A stretch of DNA of 64,000 bases from Candidatus Gallacutalibacter stercoravium (GCA_018716975.1 DVJE01000036.1:82448-146447), one strand, 5' to 3'; positions 37,123-45,730 are shown, counted from the first letter of the stretch. Notes: generated by a model not told the origin, from the letters alone. Numbers and translations are program-made.

Positions 37123-38193
37123 CTATTTTTGCTGCGTGCCGTGCACCTCGGGCTTAAAATCGCCTCTATCCACCGCCAGACAGTAACCAATGCTATGCAT
37201 CTGCTTTTGCAGCTGCGCCCATGACTCGGCGGCTTCCTCGCCGGTGCAGGCTTTATTGTCATACAATGTGTATTGCGCGCGCACATCGGTAGGGGAAAGG
37301 TTGGGCATTACCACATTGGCTCCGGCCAAGATGCCCAATTCGCGCCCACGGGGATGAATAGTAGCCAGCGCGGTGGTGGAGGGGATTAGGGCGTTGGGAA
37401 TCATGAGCCGAAGCAAACCGATTAAGAAAAGGGTTAATTCCATACTGCCGTCCGGCTGCTGGGCAAAGGGGGTTTGCTGATGATGTAAAAAGGGACCGAT
37501 GCCGATCATCTGTGGGGCCAGCTCATGAATAAACAATAGGTCTTCGGCCAAAGTTTCCGGCGTTTGCCCCGGCGAACCCACCATAAACCCGCACCCAACC
37601 TGATAACCAATGGCTTTTAAATCCCAAAGGCAGCGCTTACGGTTGGCAAGCGACAGCTCGGGCGGGTGCAATTGTGCATAATGGGCGTCGTTGGCGGTTT
37701 CATGGCGCAGCAGGTAACGGTTTGCTCCGGCGTCAAAAAGGCGCTGATAGGAATCCCGGCTTTTTTCACCGATCGAAAGGGTAAGGGCGCAGTCGGGAAA
37801 CTCTCCTTTTATTTGTCGGATAATCTCCTCCATCCGCTGGTCGGTAAAATAGGGATCTTCGCCACCCTGCAGCACAAAAGTGCGGAAGCCCAATTGGTAA
37901 CCTTGGCGGCAGCAGTTTAAAATTTGTTCTGTGGTCAGCCGGTACCTTTGCACGTGGCGGTTATCTCGCCGGATGCCGCAATAATAGCAGTTGTTTTTGC
38001 AGTAGTTGGTAAATTCAATGAGGCCGCGGGTGTAAATCCGGCGGCCGAACTGCTCTATTGCAATACGCTGAGAGATAGAGAAGAGATACGCATCCAACTC
38101 GGGATTTTGTGCCTGAAGCAAAGCTATCAGCTTATCTTTCGGCAAAATTCTTTTTTGATAAAGCTCGTCTATCAATTCTTGTCCATAAATCAT
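37123..38193 (-). CDS. hydE: [FeFe]-hydrogenase H-cluster radical SAM maturase HydE
   Basis: HydE is a radical SAM enzyme that helps build the diiron subcluster of [FeFe] hydrogenase. The 356-residue protein has C65-x3-C69-x2-C72 in NYCKNNCYYCGIR, then FVLQGGEDPYFTD, LSIGEKSRDSYQRLFDAGANRYLLRHET, GCGFMVGSPGQT and IPSTTALATIHP. It distinguishes from BioB by YCGIRRDN. ATG 38193 is used; the frame is open upstream but without support. hydF, hydG and hydrogenase genes are not in the window. Confidence 0.93.
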   Translation of the reverse strand: MIYGQELIDELYQKRILPKDKLIALLQAQNPELDAYLFSISQRIAIEQFGRRIYTRGLIEFTNYCKNNCYYCGIRRDNRHVQRYRLTTEQILNCCRQGYQLGFRTFVLQGGEDPYFTDQRMEEIIRQIKGEFPDCALTLSIGEKSRDSYQRLFDAGANRYLLRHETANDAHYAQLHPPELSLANRKRCLWDLKAIGYQVGCGFMVGSPGQTPETLAEDLLFIHELAPQMIGIGPFLHHQQTPFAQQPDGSMELTLFLIGLLRLMIPNALIPSTTALATIHPRGRELGILAGANVVMPNLSPTDVRAQYTLYDNKACTGEEAAESWAQLQKQMHSIGYCLAVDRGDFKPEVHGTQQK

Positions 38194-38297
38194 TTGCTTT
38201 TCGCAACCTTTTCTAAAAATAGTAGCAGTTGTATTATAAATCCCGAATACAAAAGAAGTCAATTCCCGCCGGTATATTGCAAAAATTGGGCAACAAA

Positions 38298-38336
38298 AAG
38301 GCACGGCGGGCGGTGACGCTGCGCCCGTTGTGCCTT
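38298..38336 (-). terminator. Minus-strand terminator
   Basis: Arms AAGGCACGGCGGGCG (38298-38312) and CGCCCGTTGTGCCTT (38322-38336) pair with two mismatches on the minus strand and are followed there by TTTTTGTTG. It would end the small minus-strand gene. Confidence 0.6.
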
Positions 38337-38348
38337 GCTGCCTGCATT

Positions 38349-38537
38349 TTATTTTTTAGGTTTGCCCGGCGGGCAAAAAGAGGGAAAGAAGGAGTCTGGG
38401 CAAGACTTAAATTTACGCACTCTGGCGTCTTGCTCCTGCTCTTCTGTAGGTGGCTCCTCTTTGGGAGGGGAGGCTAATAACCACGAAGGGAGCGGGTTTT
38501 CATCGGGATTTTTACAATTATATACCTTCATATTCAT
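38349..38537 (-). CDS. Small proline-rich hypothetical protein
   Basis: A 62-residue minus-strand ORF. An AAAGGAGA sequence precedes the ATG at good distance, and a terminator-like hairpin follows. The composition is unusual: Pro/Glu/Lys-rich (PPKEEPPTEEQEQD) with three cysteines. Some Oscillospirales carry similar short proteins, but no domain is recognisable. Confidence 0.5.
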   Translation of the reverse strand: MNMKVYNCKNPDENPLPSWLLASPPKEEPPTEEQEQDARVRKFKSCPDSFFPSFCPPGKPKK

Positions 38538-38749
38538 GGCAAATCTTCTCCTTTATGTGAAATAGAGCGCCCAACCGCCGTTACGCCGCAAAAGGCTGTT
38601 CGTTAACAGCATATGCGACGCGGCTTGGTCGCGCTATACAAAATAGTGCAAAAAGAAGAAGCCGTTGGCTTTTTTAGCGACTAGCCACAACTTAAAAGGT
38701 GCCCCTAAAACGGTGCGACGCATATACTAAAAAGAAAGGAGAATGGCAT
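38538..38749. other. Divergent intergenic region before the amidase gene
   Basis: No ORF is seen. CATATACTA at 38721-38729 resembles the -10 of mother-cell sporulation sigma factors (CATAnnnTA), and GAAAGGAGAATGG before 38750 is the amidase SD. No clear -35 was found. Confidence 0.3.
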
Positions 38750-38872
38750 ATGGCGATAAAAATATTCATCGATCAGGGGCATAACCCGGTTAACCCCAAC
38801 GCTGGCGCTGAAGCCGGCGGTGTGCGGGAGCAGGATATTACTGAGATGTTACGTCGGCACCAAACCCTGTAA
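38750..38872 (+). pseudogene. N-acetylmuramoyl-L-alanine amidase, 5' fragment cut by element insertion
   Basis: The ORF begins MAIKIFIDQGHNPVNPNAGA and continues to GVREQDIT, the exact N-terminus of amidase_3 cell-wall hydrolases, including the first zinc-ligand histidine in DQGHNP. After about 30 codons the similarity stops (EMLRRHQTL) and the frame ends at 38872. A full amidase would need another 150 or more residues. The gene has a perfect SD (AAAGAAAGGAG), so it was recently intact. The break marks the left end of the mobile element. Confidence 0.8.
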
Positions 38873-39177
38873 ACCCGCATAAACACTGGACTTTTGAGGT
38901 GTTTTCAAAGAAATTTATCTCTGGAAAAAGGCCCAAAATGGGTCCTCTTTTTTTAGTGCTTTCCGGAAAATCGTTACTATTGGGTACTTTTACCCCAGTT
39001 TTTCCGGAAGGGCGGGACAAGAGAATACTTCATGAAAATAGCGCTGTCGGAGGCGTGAAAAATGCTGCCGCCGACAGCGCCTATATATGAACGATATGAA
39101 AAATAATTTGAAGAACTAAGGGGAGACATATATGTAAAAATAAAGCGGAGACGAATCTTTCCATTCGTCTCCGTTAC
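38873..39177. other. Left-end noncoding region of the element with two hairpins
   Basis: No gene is supported. AAAAAGG-CCCA-AAA-TGGG-TCC followed by TTTTTTT (38926-38957) looks like a terminator. GCGCTGTCGG (39041-39050) and CCGACAGCGC (39071-39080) form a perfect 10-bp stem with a 20-nt loop holding a second AGGCG/CGCC pair. Terminal sequences used by a recombinase may lie here, but none can be named. Confidence 0.5.
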
Positions 39178-40263
39178 TCATTGCTTAAATAAATTTGATA
39201 CCTCTTGAAATAGGTCAGAACGCCTCAGCTTTAAAATAGCTTTTGCTTCAAGCTGCCGGACACGCTCCCTGGTAATTCCAAGGACATTGCCGACCGTTTC
39301 TAAGGTGGCTTTTTCTCCGGTATCGAACCCATATCTCATGCGTATAATAATGGCTTCTCGTTCATTTAATAAAGTTAGTAGTTCCTCAAATTTTCTCATT
39401 CGTACAGTATCAAAATAAGAGTCGGAAGGGTTGCTAGAAGGGGAATCGTCAGCGACAAAATCCATAATGGTTGTTTGACGTTCGCTGTCAACAACGGTTT
39501 CTAAAGCCAAAGGTTCCTGGATAATTGACAGTACCTCTTTCACCTTTGCTTCCGGCATATGGGATAGGACAGACAATTCTTTCAAGGATGGCTCTCTACC
39601 ATTATCCTGAAAAAATTGTGCCCGGATTCTGGAAATCTTTGAGATGTTGGCGATGATGTAATTGGGAATCCGAATCATCCTGCCCTGGTCGGCGAGAGCT
39701 CTTCGTATGGTAAACTTGATCCACCAAGTTGCATAAGTAGAAAAACGCAGGCCCCTGTTTGGGTCGAATTTTTCTACAGCCCGAATAAGCCCCATGTTGC
39801 CTTCCTGAATAAGGTCAAGATAAGGGAGTCCAAAAGTGCGGTAATGTTTTGCGATACTTACTACCAGTCGGAGATTAGATTCGACCAATTTGTCTCTGGC
39901 ACGCCTGTCCCCATCTCGCATTTTGAGGGATAGCTCACAGACCTGTTCGTGGGTCAATAATGGTATTTTGGCAATCTGGTGGAAATACGCCCGGAGAGAA
40001 TCGGCCTCGTATGCATTCTCTTCTTTTGGTGGGCTTGACTTTGCCGCATCCGTATCGTCTTGTTCATATTCATCATTTTCATGGGACTCGACCAAGTCAA
40101 TATTGGCGGCTTGAATTTTCAACTTAACTTCTTCGAATTTTTCTGTGCTGAGGCTGTATTCCTTACAAATCCGCTGGAGTTCATCCAAAGGAATAAAACC
40201 ATCAATTCTTCCTTGTCTGAGAAGTTCGTTGATAATGCCGCGCATATCAACTTTGTCGGTCAA
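39178..40263 (-). CDS. RpoD-like sigma-70 factor encoded by the element
   Basis: A full vegetative-type sigma factor of about 361 residues. It has a region 1.1-like N-terminus ([22 protein letters not shown]), an acidic linker and region 1.2 ([20 protein letters not shown]). Region 2 follows ([38 protein letters not shown] and [20 protein letters not shown]), then region 3 and region 4 ([24 protein letters not shown]). ATG 40269 is only 2 nt from AAGGAGG; TTG 40263 is 8 nt away and is preferred. It has its own host-type promoter and probably reads the element's TTTCTTGA promoters; that link is inferred. Confidence 0.93.
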   Translation of the reverse strand: MTDKVDMRGIINELLRQGRIDGFIPLDELQRICKEYSLSTEKFEEVKLKIQAANIDLVESHENDEYEQDDTDAAKSSPPKEENAYEADSLRAYFHQIAKIPLLTHEQVCELSLKMRDGDRRARDKLVESNLRLVVSIAKHYRTFGLPYLDLIQEGNMGLIRAVEKFDPNRGLRFSTYATWWIKFTIRRALADQGRMIRIPNYIIANISKISRIRAQFFQDNGREPSLKELSVLSHMPEAKVKEVLSIIQEPLALETVVDSERQTTIMDFVADDSPSSNPSDSYFDTVRMRKFEELLTLLNEREAIIIRMRYGFDTGEKATLETVGNVLGITRERVRQLEAKAILKLRRSDLFQEVSNLFKQ

Positions 40264-40297
40264 TCGCATCGCCTCCTTCGATGATATGAGCAACTCT

Positions 40298-40326
40298 ATT
40301 ATAAAATAACGAATTCAAAAAGTCAA
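40298..40326 (-). promoter_or_regulatory. Housekeeping-type promoter of the element sigma gene
   Basis: On the minus strand, TTGACT (40326-40321) and TATAAT (40303-40298) with a 17-bp spacer. It lacks the TTTCTTG motif found at the other element promoters. Confidence 0.8.
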
Positions 40327-40442
40327 GTAAATAAAGTAAAAATGAGAGCAAATAACAACTAATTAAAATGAATAATAGCATATATTTAATCGATAAAATA
40401 GAAAATATGAAAAAATATCGAGCGATAATAGCGCGGAAACAT

Positions 40443-40470
40443 TGACAAAAGCAGTATAGCGGTATATAAT
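40443..40470 (+). promoter_or_regulatory. Housekeeping-type promoter divergent from the sigma gene
   Basis: TTGACA (40443-40448) and TATAAT (40465-40470), 16-bp spacer, 23 bp before the ATG of the 172-residue gene. Confidence 0.75.
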
Positions 40471-40493
40471 AACAGAAAAAAGAGGTCCCCCTT

Positions 40494-41012
40494 ATGAAAA
40501 AACTGATGGAACTGATAGAGGCAGGGTGTTCTGACATCGAAATTGCAGCAAAGGCAAAAGAGATGTATCAATCAGGCGAACTAAACGATATGATCCAGCT
40601 TTTGTCGTTCGCAATGGCAGGCGATCCGCTGACAAAAGAGCAGGCGCAGCGAATTGCTTCTCTTTATTTTGAATATGAAGTTGGCATCTGGCAGGAGATC
40701 ATACCAAACTTCTGGGTTCGCAAGGACGCTGACGATTGTTTTACGGCGGCGGTTGTTTATCCGGATATTAAAGGCCACGCATTTTGTTATTGCTTCAGCG
40801 CCAATCTGAAGGAATATACAAATGCCCAGATACAGGCCTATGAAGAGGCATGCCAGCCACCGGAGCATGTAATCAATCTTGAGCTTAGGAAAGTTTATTC
40901 TATCCTTGCTTCACTGGACCTTTCGAAAGCAACGGACAGATATGTGGCTGCCAATCAGGAGGATTTGGAATTATGGCTGAAAAAATGCGGGATACAACGG
41001 GAGGCGAGATAA
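40494..41012 (+). CDS. Hypothetical protein
   Basis: A 172-residue protein with no domain I can name. It starts MKKLMELIEAGCSDIEIAAKAKEMY, which looks like a small helical domain, and has a middle beta-rich part (FTAAVVYPDIKGHAFCYCFSANL). There is no signal peptide or transmembrane segment. It is divergent from the sigma gene, from a consensus promoter, and is followed one base later by a 58-residue zinc-ribbon gene. As the first plus-strand gene of the element it may be an early or regulatory function; this is a guess. Confidence 0.8.
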   Translation: MKKLMELIEAGCSDIEIAAKAKEMYQSGELNDMIQLLSFAMAGDPLTKEQAQRIASLYFEYEVGIWQEIIPNFWVRKDADDCFTAAVVYPDIKGHAFCYCFSANLKEYTNAQIQAYEEACQPPEHVINLELRKVYSILASLDLSKATDRYVAANQEDLELWLKKCGIQREAR

Positions 41013-41013
41013 A

Positions 41014-41190
41014 ATGCTGTTTTACTGCAATTCATGCAGATATATTTTTGAGGAAGCAGAGGGGTGTCAGCAGTGCCCGGACTGCGGAAAGATGACAGTC
41101 CGTATAGCGAATGAGGAAGAACGGTCAGAATACAAACGCAACCAAGAGGAAAACAGAAGACTGGACCAAATGGAACGAGGAGCTTTTTGA
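41014..41190 (+). CDS. Small zinc-ribbon protein
   Basis: A 58-residue protein starting MLFYCNSCRYIFEEAEGCQQ, with two CxxC pairs (CNSC and CPDC) forming a zinc ribbon, then a charged helix (RSEYKRNQEENRRLDQME). GGGAGGCGAG gives the SD, overlapping the end of the previous gene, whose stop is one base before the ATG. Similar zinc-ribbon peptides occur as accessory or regulatory proteins in mobile elements; function unknown. Confidence 0.75.
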   Translation: MLFYCNSCRYIFEEAEGCQQCPDCGKMTVRIANEEERSEYKRNQEENRRLDQMERGAF

Positions 41191-41213
41191 GTGATTGCAA
41201 AAGGCTCTTTTTT
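41180..41213 (+). terminator. Terminator overlapping the end of the zinc-ribbon gene
   Basis: GAGCTTTTTG (41180-41189) pairs with CAAAAGGCTC (41198-41207), then TTTTTT. The T run leads directly into the next TTTCTTGA promoter. Confidence 0.7.
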
Positions 41214-41214
41214 C

Positions 41215-41243
41215 TTGATTTTTTTAAGGCCATTCCTTAAACT
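41215..41243 (+). promoter_or_regulatory. Element promoter 1 (TTTCTTGATT type)
   Basis: TTTTTTC-TTGATT (-35 at 41215-41220), 17-bp spacer, TAAACT (41238-41243). First of eleven matching promoters in the element. Confidence 0.65.
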
Positions 41244-41269
41244 CCACAAAAAACAAAAGGAGTGATGCA

Positions 41270-43210
41270 ATGGCTAATTTAAACGATGTCCTACGTGATG
41301 TCCTCGAAAAGGATTTTGACAAGGACACGGTTGACCGGGCGCTTGATGAGGGGGACGAAACAGACGAAGAAAAAAGAGAACATACGGCGGACAGTCAGGA
41401 AGAGTCGGAAGCGGGCTATGTAGGCCCAGATATGGCAGAGTATCATAGCGTTGGCAGGGGTACGGTGGAGAACTGGATTAAGAACAGCATTTATGAAAAG
41501 TATAATATCAGCAATGAAGATATGCGTGCCTTTTCAAAAATGTCGCCGATTGATATGATGTCGGACTTTGGAAAAACAGTTGGAGATATCGGAAGACTGC
41601 GGGAGGGGCTGCGTACCGGGCAGCTTTCATCTGCAGAGTATAAAAGTGCATTAAGCAAAACCAAAGGGGAAATCGTGGGGAAAATGCTGGAGATGGGAAG
41701 CTCCAGAAAAAGCATTCTGGAAGATGTCTTTCTCCGGTCAGTTGGCGTTACACCGGCAGACACAGCCAATATCCATTCGTTTCGTGATTTGGTAGATATC
41801 CTGCGTAGCGACGAAATGGACCCTGTGGATACGGAGTTAAGTCCCGACCGGGAACGCCCGGAGCCGGATATGCAAGATATGGAAATCTCCCCAGATACTG
41901 ACCCGGCAATGAATCTGGAAAATCTGGAGGTCGATAAGGAGCAGATGGAACAGGAGACGGATAAAGAACCGGAGCATGACAGTCTTCAGGATATGGATAC
42001 AGAGACGGAACAGGACGTGGAAGAGGAACAGAAAGACCCCATTGAAACAGACGAAGAGGAAGGATTAGAACAGGAAATTCCTGAGTTTGAAGATTTCAAT
42101 CAGGAGCCGGAGCAGCCGGCCGACAGCAAAGACCCTGGGGCAGAAGAATTTCCGGAACCGGAAGTGGAAATGGATACAGAAGAACCGCCTGAACCGGATC
42201 AGGAATCAGAGGCGGAAACGGACGATTACGCAGAAGATGAAGATTTTTTAGGGGAGGACAGGGATTCCGGAGAAAACGACCAGGATAGGGAGCCAGAGTC
42301 AGAGGATGGGGCTGACCGTCTGGATGAAGAGAACTTCTTTGACGAAGAAAATCTACATGACAACCCTCAAGAGGAAACACCAGAACCCGAAGATGAGGAA
42401 CCAGAGGATGAGGAGCCGGGAAGGGAAGACAGGCGTGATGATGACCCGGAGCCCGAGGAGGAAGCAGAGGATCGGTTTGAAGAGTATCCGGAAGATGAAG
42501 GAGAAGATAAAAAGCAGGGAGATCGTTCCGATGCCGTGGAGGATGAACTTGAGGGCGAGGAACAGGATGCAGAGGAAGATTCTGAAACCTCCGAAACTGA
42601 TACGGAAGAGGTTGAAGAAACAGGCGATGCAGAGGATCCTGTTGATGCAGAGGACATCGAAGTTTATGATATGGACAGCGATGATTTTGATTACGATACC
42701 TTGGACGGCGAAAATGCAGATCCGGTAGAGTCAGAGGATATCGGTGAAGAAATTCCGGATACGGAGACGGAATATCCGGATAGCAGTGCCGACAGCGAAG
42801 ATATCGAAACGGGCCGGGCCGCAGATGTTGCAGAGCCGGAAGATTCCATGGAGGACTTTGAACTGGATGCGGAACCTGATGTGGAAACGGAGACAGACAA
42901 TTTTACCGATGTGGAAGTGGAAACAGATAACATACCGGAGCCCCAGGAGTTTGAAGATATGCTGAATACGGACGCCCAGGACATGGCCGATTATGCCATG
43001 CAATATGAAAGTGACCGTGAAGAGTTCGGAGACCTGGAGGAACCAGCTGATCTGGATATGGATATCGACCCGGATGTTATGGATTCCGATTTGCCAGAGG
43101 AAATGCCAGAGATAGAAAGCGGTGCGGAAGCGGACATTGACCTTTCAGAGCTTGGCGAGATTGCGGAAGAAGCTGAAGAAGGCGCTGAAATCATTGCTGC
43201 CCTGCTGTAG
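41270..43210 (+). CDS. Hyperacidic protein of unknown function
   Basis: A 646-residue protein in two parts. Residues 1-190 look folded and mostly helical (GRGTVENWIKNSIYEKYNISNEDMRAFSKMSP; GEIVGKMLEMGSSRKSILEDVFLRSVGV). Residues 190 to about 640 are extremely rich in Asp and Glu (for example EPEDEEPEDEEPGRED) with almost no hydrophobic core, so they are probably disordered. It is the largest polyanionic domain in the window. Possible roles include DNA mimicry, nucleoid or ion buffering, or a scaffold. It has a strong SD (AAAAGGAGTG) and its own element-type promoter. Confidence 0.88.
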   Translation: MANLNDVLRDVLEKDFDKDTVDRALDEGDETDEEKREHTADSQEESEAGYVGPDMAEYHSVGRGTVENWIKNSIYEKYNISNEDMRAFSKMSPIDMMSDFGKTVGDIGRLREGLRTGQLSSAEYKSALSKTKGEIVGKMLEMGSSRKSILEDVFLRSVGVTPADTANIHSFRDLVDILRSDEMDPVDTELSPDRERPEPDMQDMEISPDTDPAMNLENLEVDKEQMEQETDKEPEHDSLQDMDTETEQDVEEEQKDPIETDEEEGLEQEIPEFEDFNQEPEQPADSKDPGAEEFPEPEVEMDTEEPPEPDQESEAETDDYAEDEDFLGEDRDSGENDQDREPESEDGADRLDEENFFDEENLHDNPQEETPEPEDEEPEDEEPGREDRRDDDPEPEEEAEDRFEEYPEDEGEDKKQGDRSDAVEDELEGEEQDAEEDSETSETDTEEVEETGDAEDPVDAEDIEVYDMDSDDFDYDTLDGENADPVESEDIGEEIPDTETEYPDSSADSEDIETGRAADVAEPEDSMEDFELDAEPDVETETDNFTDVEVETDNIPEPQEFEDMLNTDAQDMADYAMQYESDREEFGDLEEPADLDMDIDPDVMDSDLPEEMPEIESGAEADIDLSELGEIAEEAEEGAEIIAALL

Positions 43211-43217
43211 AAATTTC

Positions 43218-43246
43218 TTGAAACATAAGGAGCCTCCCACTAATTT
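43218..43246 (+). promoter_or_regulatory. Element promoter 2 (TTTCTTGAAA type)
   Basis: AATTTC-TTGAAA (43218-43223), 17-bp spacer, TAATTT (43241-43246). Transcripts would begin near 43252, inside the SD-masking hairpin described next. Confidence 0.65.
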
Positions 43247-43279
43247 ATAGAAGCAATTCTGTAAATTAGTAAGGAGGCT
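43231..43279 (+). promoter_or_regulatory. SD-sequestering hairpin before the helicase gene
   Basis: AGCCTCC (43231-43237) pairs with GGAGGCT (43273-43279), and ACTAATTTA (43239-43247) with TAAATTAGT (43262-43270). The right arm contains the SD AGGAGG (43272-43277) for ATG 43286. The structure masks the ribosome site only in RNA that starts upstream of 43231; RNA from promoter 2 lacks the left arm. Confidence 0.75.
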
Positions 43280-43285
43280 TTTATC

Positions 43286-45538
43286 ATGCGAATTAAAGGA
43301 GTAGTCAGCCGTATTTTCTGTTCAAAGCCAAGTGGATTTAAGATTCTCGTGTTGGAAGTCAACATATCCCAGCAGGTACCACAAAAATATATCAATCCCG
43401 AATTCCCTGCGAGCGTATCAGCTGCAGGAGTAATGAAAGAAGCAGATATCGGTTATGTGGTGGAGATTGACGGGGAATGGGAGCACAGGGATAGTGGACG
43501 ATTCTGGCCGTGGCAGGTGAAAGTAACGGGGTGTACTGTCTGCGTATTTGAAACACCGCAGCTTCTGGCGGAAATCATCGGAGGCATTGAAGAGATCGGA
43601 CTGAAGAAAGCCCAAAAGATGGTCTCCTTTTATGGACTGGAGATCGTACAGTTGCTGGAAGAGGGATCGAGCTGCCTGCAGCCGTGGGAATCCAAAGAAG
43701 GGCAGATGAAAAGAGCAGGAGAAAAATTAAAAGAACTCAGGGCAAACGCCGACCTGAAAGCGTTCCTGCTTCCCTATGGAGTGAGTGAACAGGAGGCGCT
43801 GCATATACAGGAAACTTTCGGACGGGAGGCACTGACGAAGATCAAAAACAACCCTTATCTTCCATGTCATGAAAGGCTGATCTCTTTTAAGATCTGCGAC
43901 AAAATAGGAATGGATTTGGGATTCCCGAGAACAGACAGCAGAAGGGTAGAGGCGGTTTTTTCCTATGTTCTAAAAGAACGCGCCGGCGGGAAGGGACATT
44001 GCTATTTGCCTGTTGGGCAGCTTTTGACTGAGTGTAATGCATTCCTGAAAGAAAATGCCGGAGCCCCAGGTTCATTTACGAGAACATTGATCGATGAAAA
44101 TACGGAAAGCCTGGCAAAAGAGGAAAGGATTGTTGTGGACCAGGGCCGGGTATATTCTGTAGAGCGCTATCGGAACGAACGGGCGATAGCGGAAATACTG
44201 AAGCGGCGGTTGAACATAAGATCCCCGTATGCGGATGTTGAGGATTCCGTTATCCTTCAATATATTGAGGAAGTTCAGAAGGAATTTGGTTTTGAATCGG
44301 AACCACTGCAAGAGACCGCCGTGCTTATGGCCGTAAAACAGCAAACCTCGATTCTAACAGGTGGTCCTGGCTGTGGAAAAACCAGTACATTAAAGACTAT
44401 TATAGGCGTGCTCCACAAACTGGACATCAGATTGAAGAGAAAAACAACCGAAGTCGCTCTGGCGGCGCCAACTGGTATGGCTGCCAAGAGATTGGTCAAT
44501 TCTACCGGCCAAGAGGCAAAGACAATCCATAAGCTGCTGGAGTATCATCCAGACGCACCTTTTCAAATGCACTGTGAGGACAATCCAATTGCAGCGGGCT
44601 ATGTGATCCTGGATGAAACCTCCATGATGGATATTGATATAACGGCAATGCTTTTGAAGGCGGTCAGAGATACGACGCAGGTGCTTTTTGTAGGGGATAC
44701 CGACCAGCTGCCGTCTATTGGACCTGGCGAGGTGCTGGCAGATTTGATTGCTTCTGGCCTATTTCAAATCATCCGGCTGAAGCGGTCATTTCGCCATGGC
44801 TCCAGGAGACATATCCTTGAAAACGCTGCCAAGATTATTCAAGGAGACATTTCCTTGGATATCAGACATTCGGACTTCCAATTTTATGAGGTGCCGGATT
44901 TACCGGAGGATAAAGAGTGCCGCAGACTTCTATGGAAGCTCAAGAGAGTATTTTTCGAAGAGTATGCCGCCATGGGGAGAAATTGTGAAATGGTGCAGGT
45001 CCTTTCACCGATGCGTGTCAAAACGCTGGTGTCGGCCGACCAAATGAATGCGCAGCTTCAGAATCTAATAAATGCCCAGGTTGGCTTTGTGGATGAACTT
45101 CGGTGTGGAACAATCCGATTTCGCAGAAATGACAGGGTGATGCAGATATCCAACAACTATGAAAAGACTGTATTTAATGGTGACATGGGTGTCATAGTAC
45201 AGGCATCGGAAAAAGCAGGAAAGCTTCTGGTGGATTTTAACGGAACTCTTGTGGAATACAAGAGGGCAGAGCTGGAACAGTTAAAGCATTGCTATGCTAT
45301 AACAATCCATAAGAGCCAAGGGGCGGAATATCCTGTTGTGATTATCCCGATTACCGGTTATCATTCGACTATGCTGATGAGGAATCTGCTCTATACAGGT
45401 GTGACCAGAGCAAGACAGAAACTGATTCTCATCGGGGATAAGAATGCGCTGGCATACGCCATCCAAAACACACAGGGGCTAAAGCGTAATACGGCATTGC
45501 TGGAAGAACTGACGGAAAGCCGTCGAAACGCGGCGTGA
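43286..45538 (+). CDS. RecD2-like superfamily 1B helicase
   Basis: A 750-residue helicase of the RecD/TraA group. An N-terminal OB-like domain (about 1-85) and a helical domain precede the motor. Walker A is TGGPGCGKTS (about 357-366), motif Ia APTGMAAKRLV, Walker B VILDETSMMDID, motif III VGDTDQLPSIGPGEVL, motif IV/V NDRVMQISNNYEKTVFNGDMG and VI AITIHKSQGAEYPVVII...LLYTGVTRARQKL. It probably works in DNA replication, recombination or transfer of the element. Its translation seems guarded by the hairpin upstream. Confidence 0.93.
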   Translation: MRIKGVVSRIFCSKPSGFKILVLEVNISQQVPQKYINPEFPASVSAAGVMKEADIGYVVEIDGEWEHRDSGRFWPWQVKVTGCTVCVFETPQLLAEIIGGIEEIGLKKAQKMVSFYGLEIVQLLEEGSSCLQPWESKEGQMKRAGEKLKELRANADLKAFLLPYGVSEQEALHIQETFGREALTKIKNNPYLPCHERLISFKICDKIGMDLGFPRTDSRRVEAVFSYVLKERAGGKGHCYLPVGQLLTECNAFLKENAGAPGSFTRTLIDENTESLAKEERIVVDQGRVYSVERYRNERAIAEILKRRLNIRSPYADVEDSVILQYIEEVQKEFGFESEPLQETAVLMAVKQQTSILTGGPGCGKTSTLKTIIGVLHKLDIRLKRKTTEVALAAPTGMAAKRLVNSTGQEAKTIHKLLEYHPDAPFQMHCEDNPIAAGYVILDETSMMDIDITAMLLKAVRDTTQVLFVGDTDQLPSIGPGEVLADLIASGLFQIIRLKRSFRHGSRRHILENAAKIIQGDISLDIRHSDFQFYEVPDLPEDKECRRLLWKLKRVFFEEYAAMGRNCEMVQVLSPMRVKTLVSADQMNAQLQNLINAQVGFVDELRCGTIRFRRNDRVMQISNNYEKTVFNGDMGVIVQASEKAGKLLVDFNGTLVEYKRAELEQLKHCYAITIHKSQGAEYPVVIIPITGYHSTMLMRNLLYTGVTRARQKLILIGDKNALAYAIQNTQGLKRNTALLEELTESRRNAA

Positions 45539-45584
45539 AACATATCGTATATAAGGCGTAAAAATCATATCGTTGAGCCAATAG

Positions 45585-45627
45585 AAAAAGTGGACAGAAG
45601 GCCAAATGCTGTTCTGCCCACTTTTTT
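45585..45627 (+). terminator. Terminator after the helicase gene
   Basis: AAAAAGTGGACAGAA (45585-45599) and TTCTGCCCACTTTTTT (45612-45627) pair with one wobble position. Confidence 0.85.
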
Positions 45628-45666
45628 GTAGTGGCTGAACCTGATGTAAGGACTGTGGCTTTTTTC

Positions 45667-45695
45667 TTGAAATCAAGCCTTCTTACGGCTAATTT
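45667..45695 (+). promoter_or_regulatory. Element promoter 3 (TTTCTTGAAA type)
   Basis: TTTTTTC-TTGAAA (45667-45672), 17-bp spacer, TAATTT (45690-45695), ahead of the first PcfJ-family locus. Confidence 0.65.
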
Positions 45696-45730
45696 CTCCA
45701 CACATCTTTTATTTGATTGGAGGAGTTAAA

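Noticed and set aside
38838..39090. Short ORFs on both strands at the element's left end
   Set aside because: They overlap hairpins and the insertion junction and lack SD sequences.
42367..43194. Minus-strand serine-rich ORFs opposite the hyperacidic gene
   Set aside because: Ser-rich reading is the antisense of GAA/GAT/GAG-rich codons; no ribosome site precedes them.
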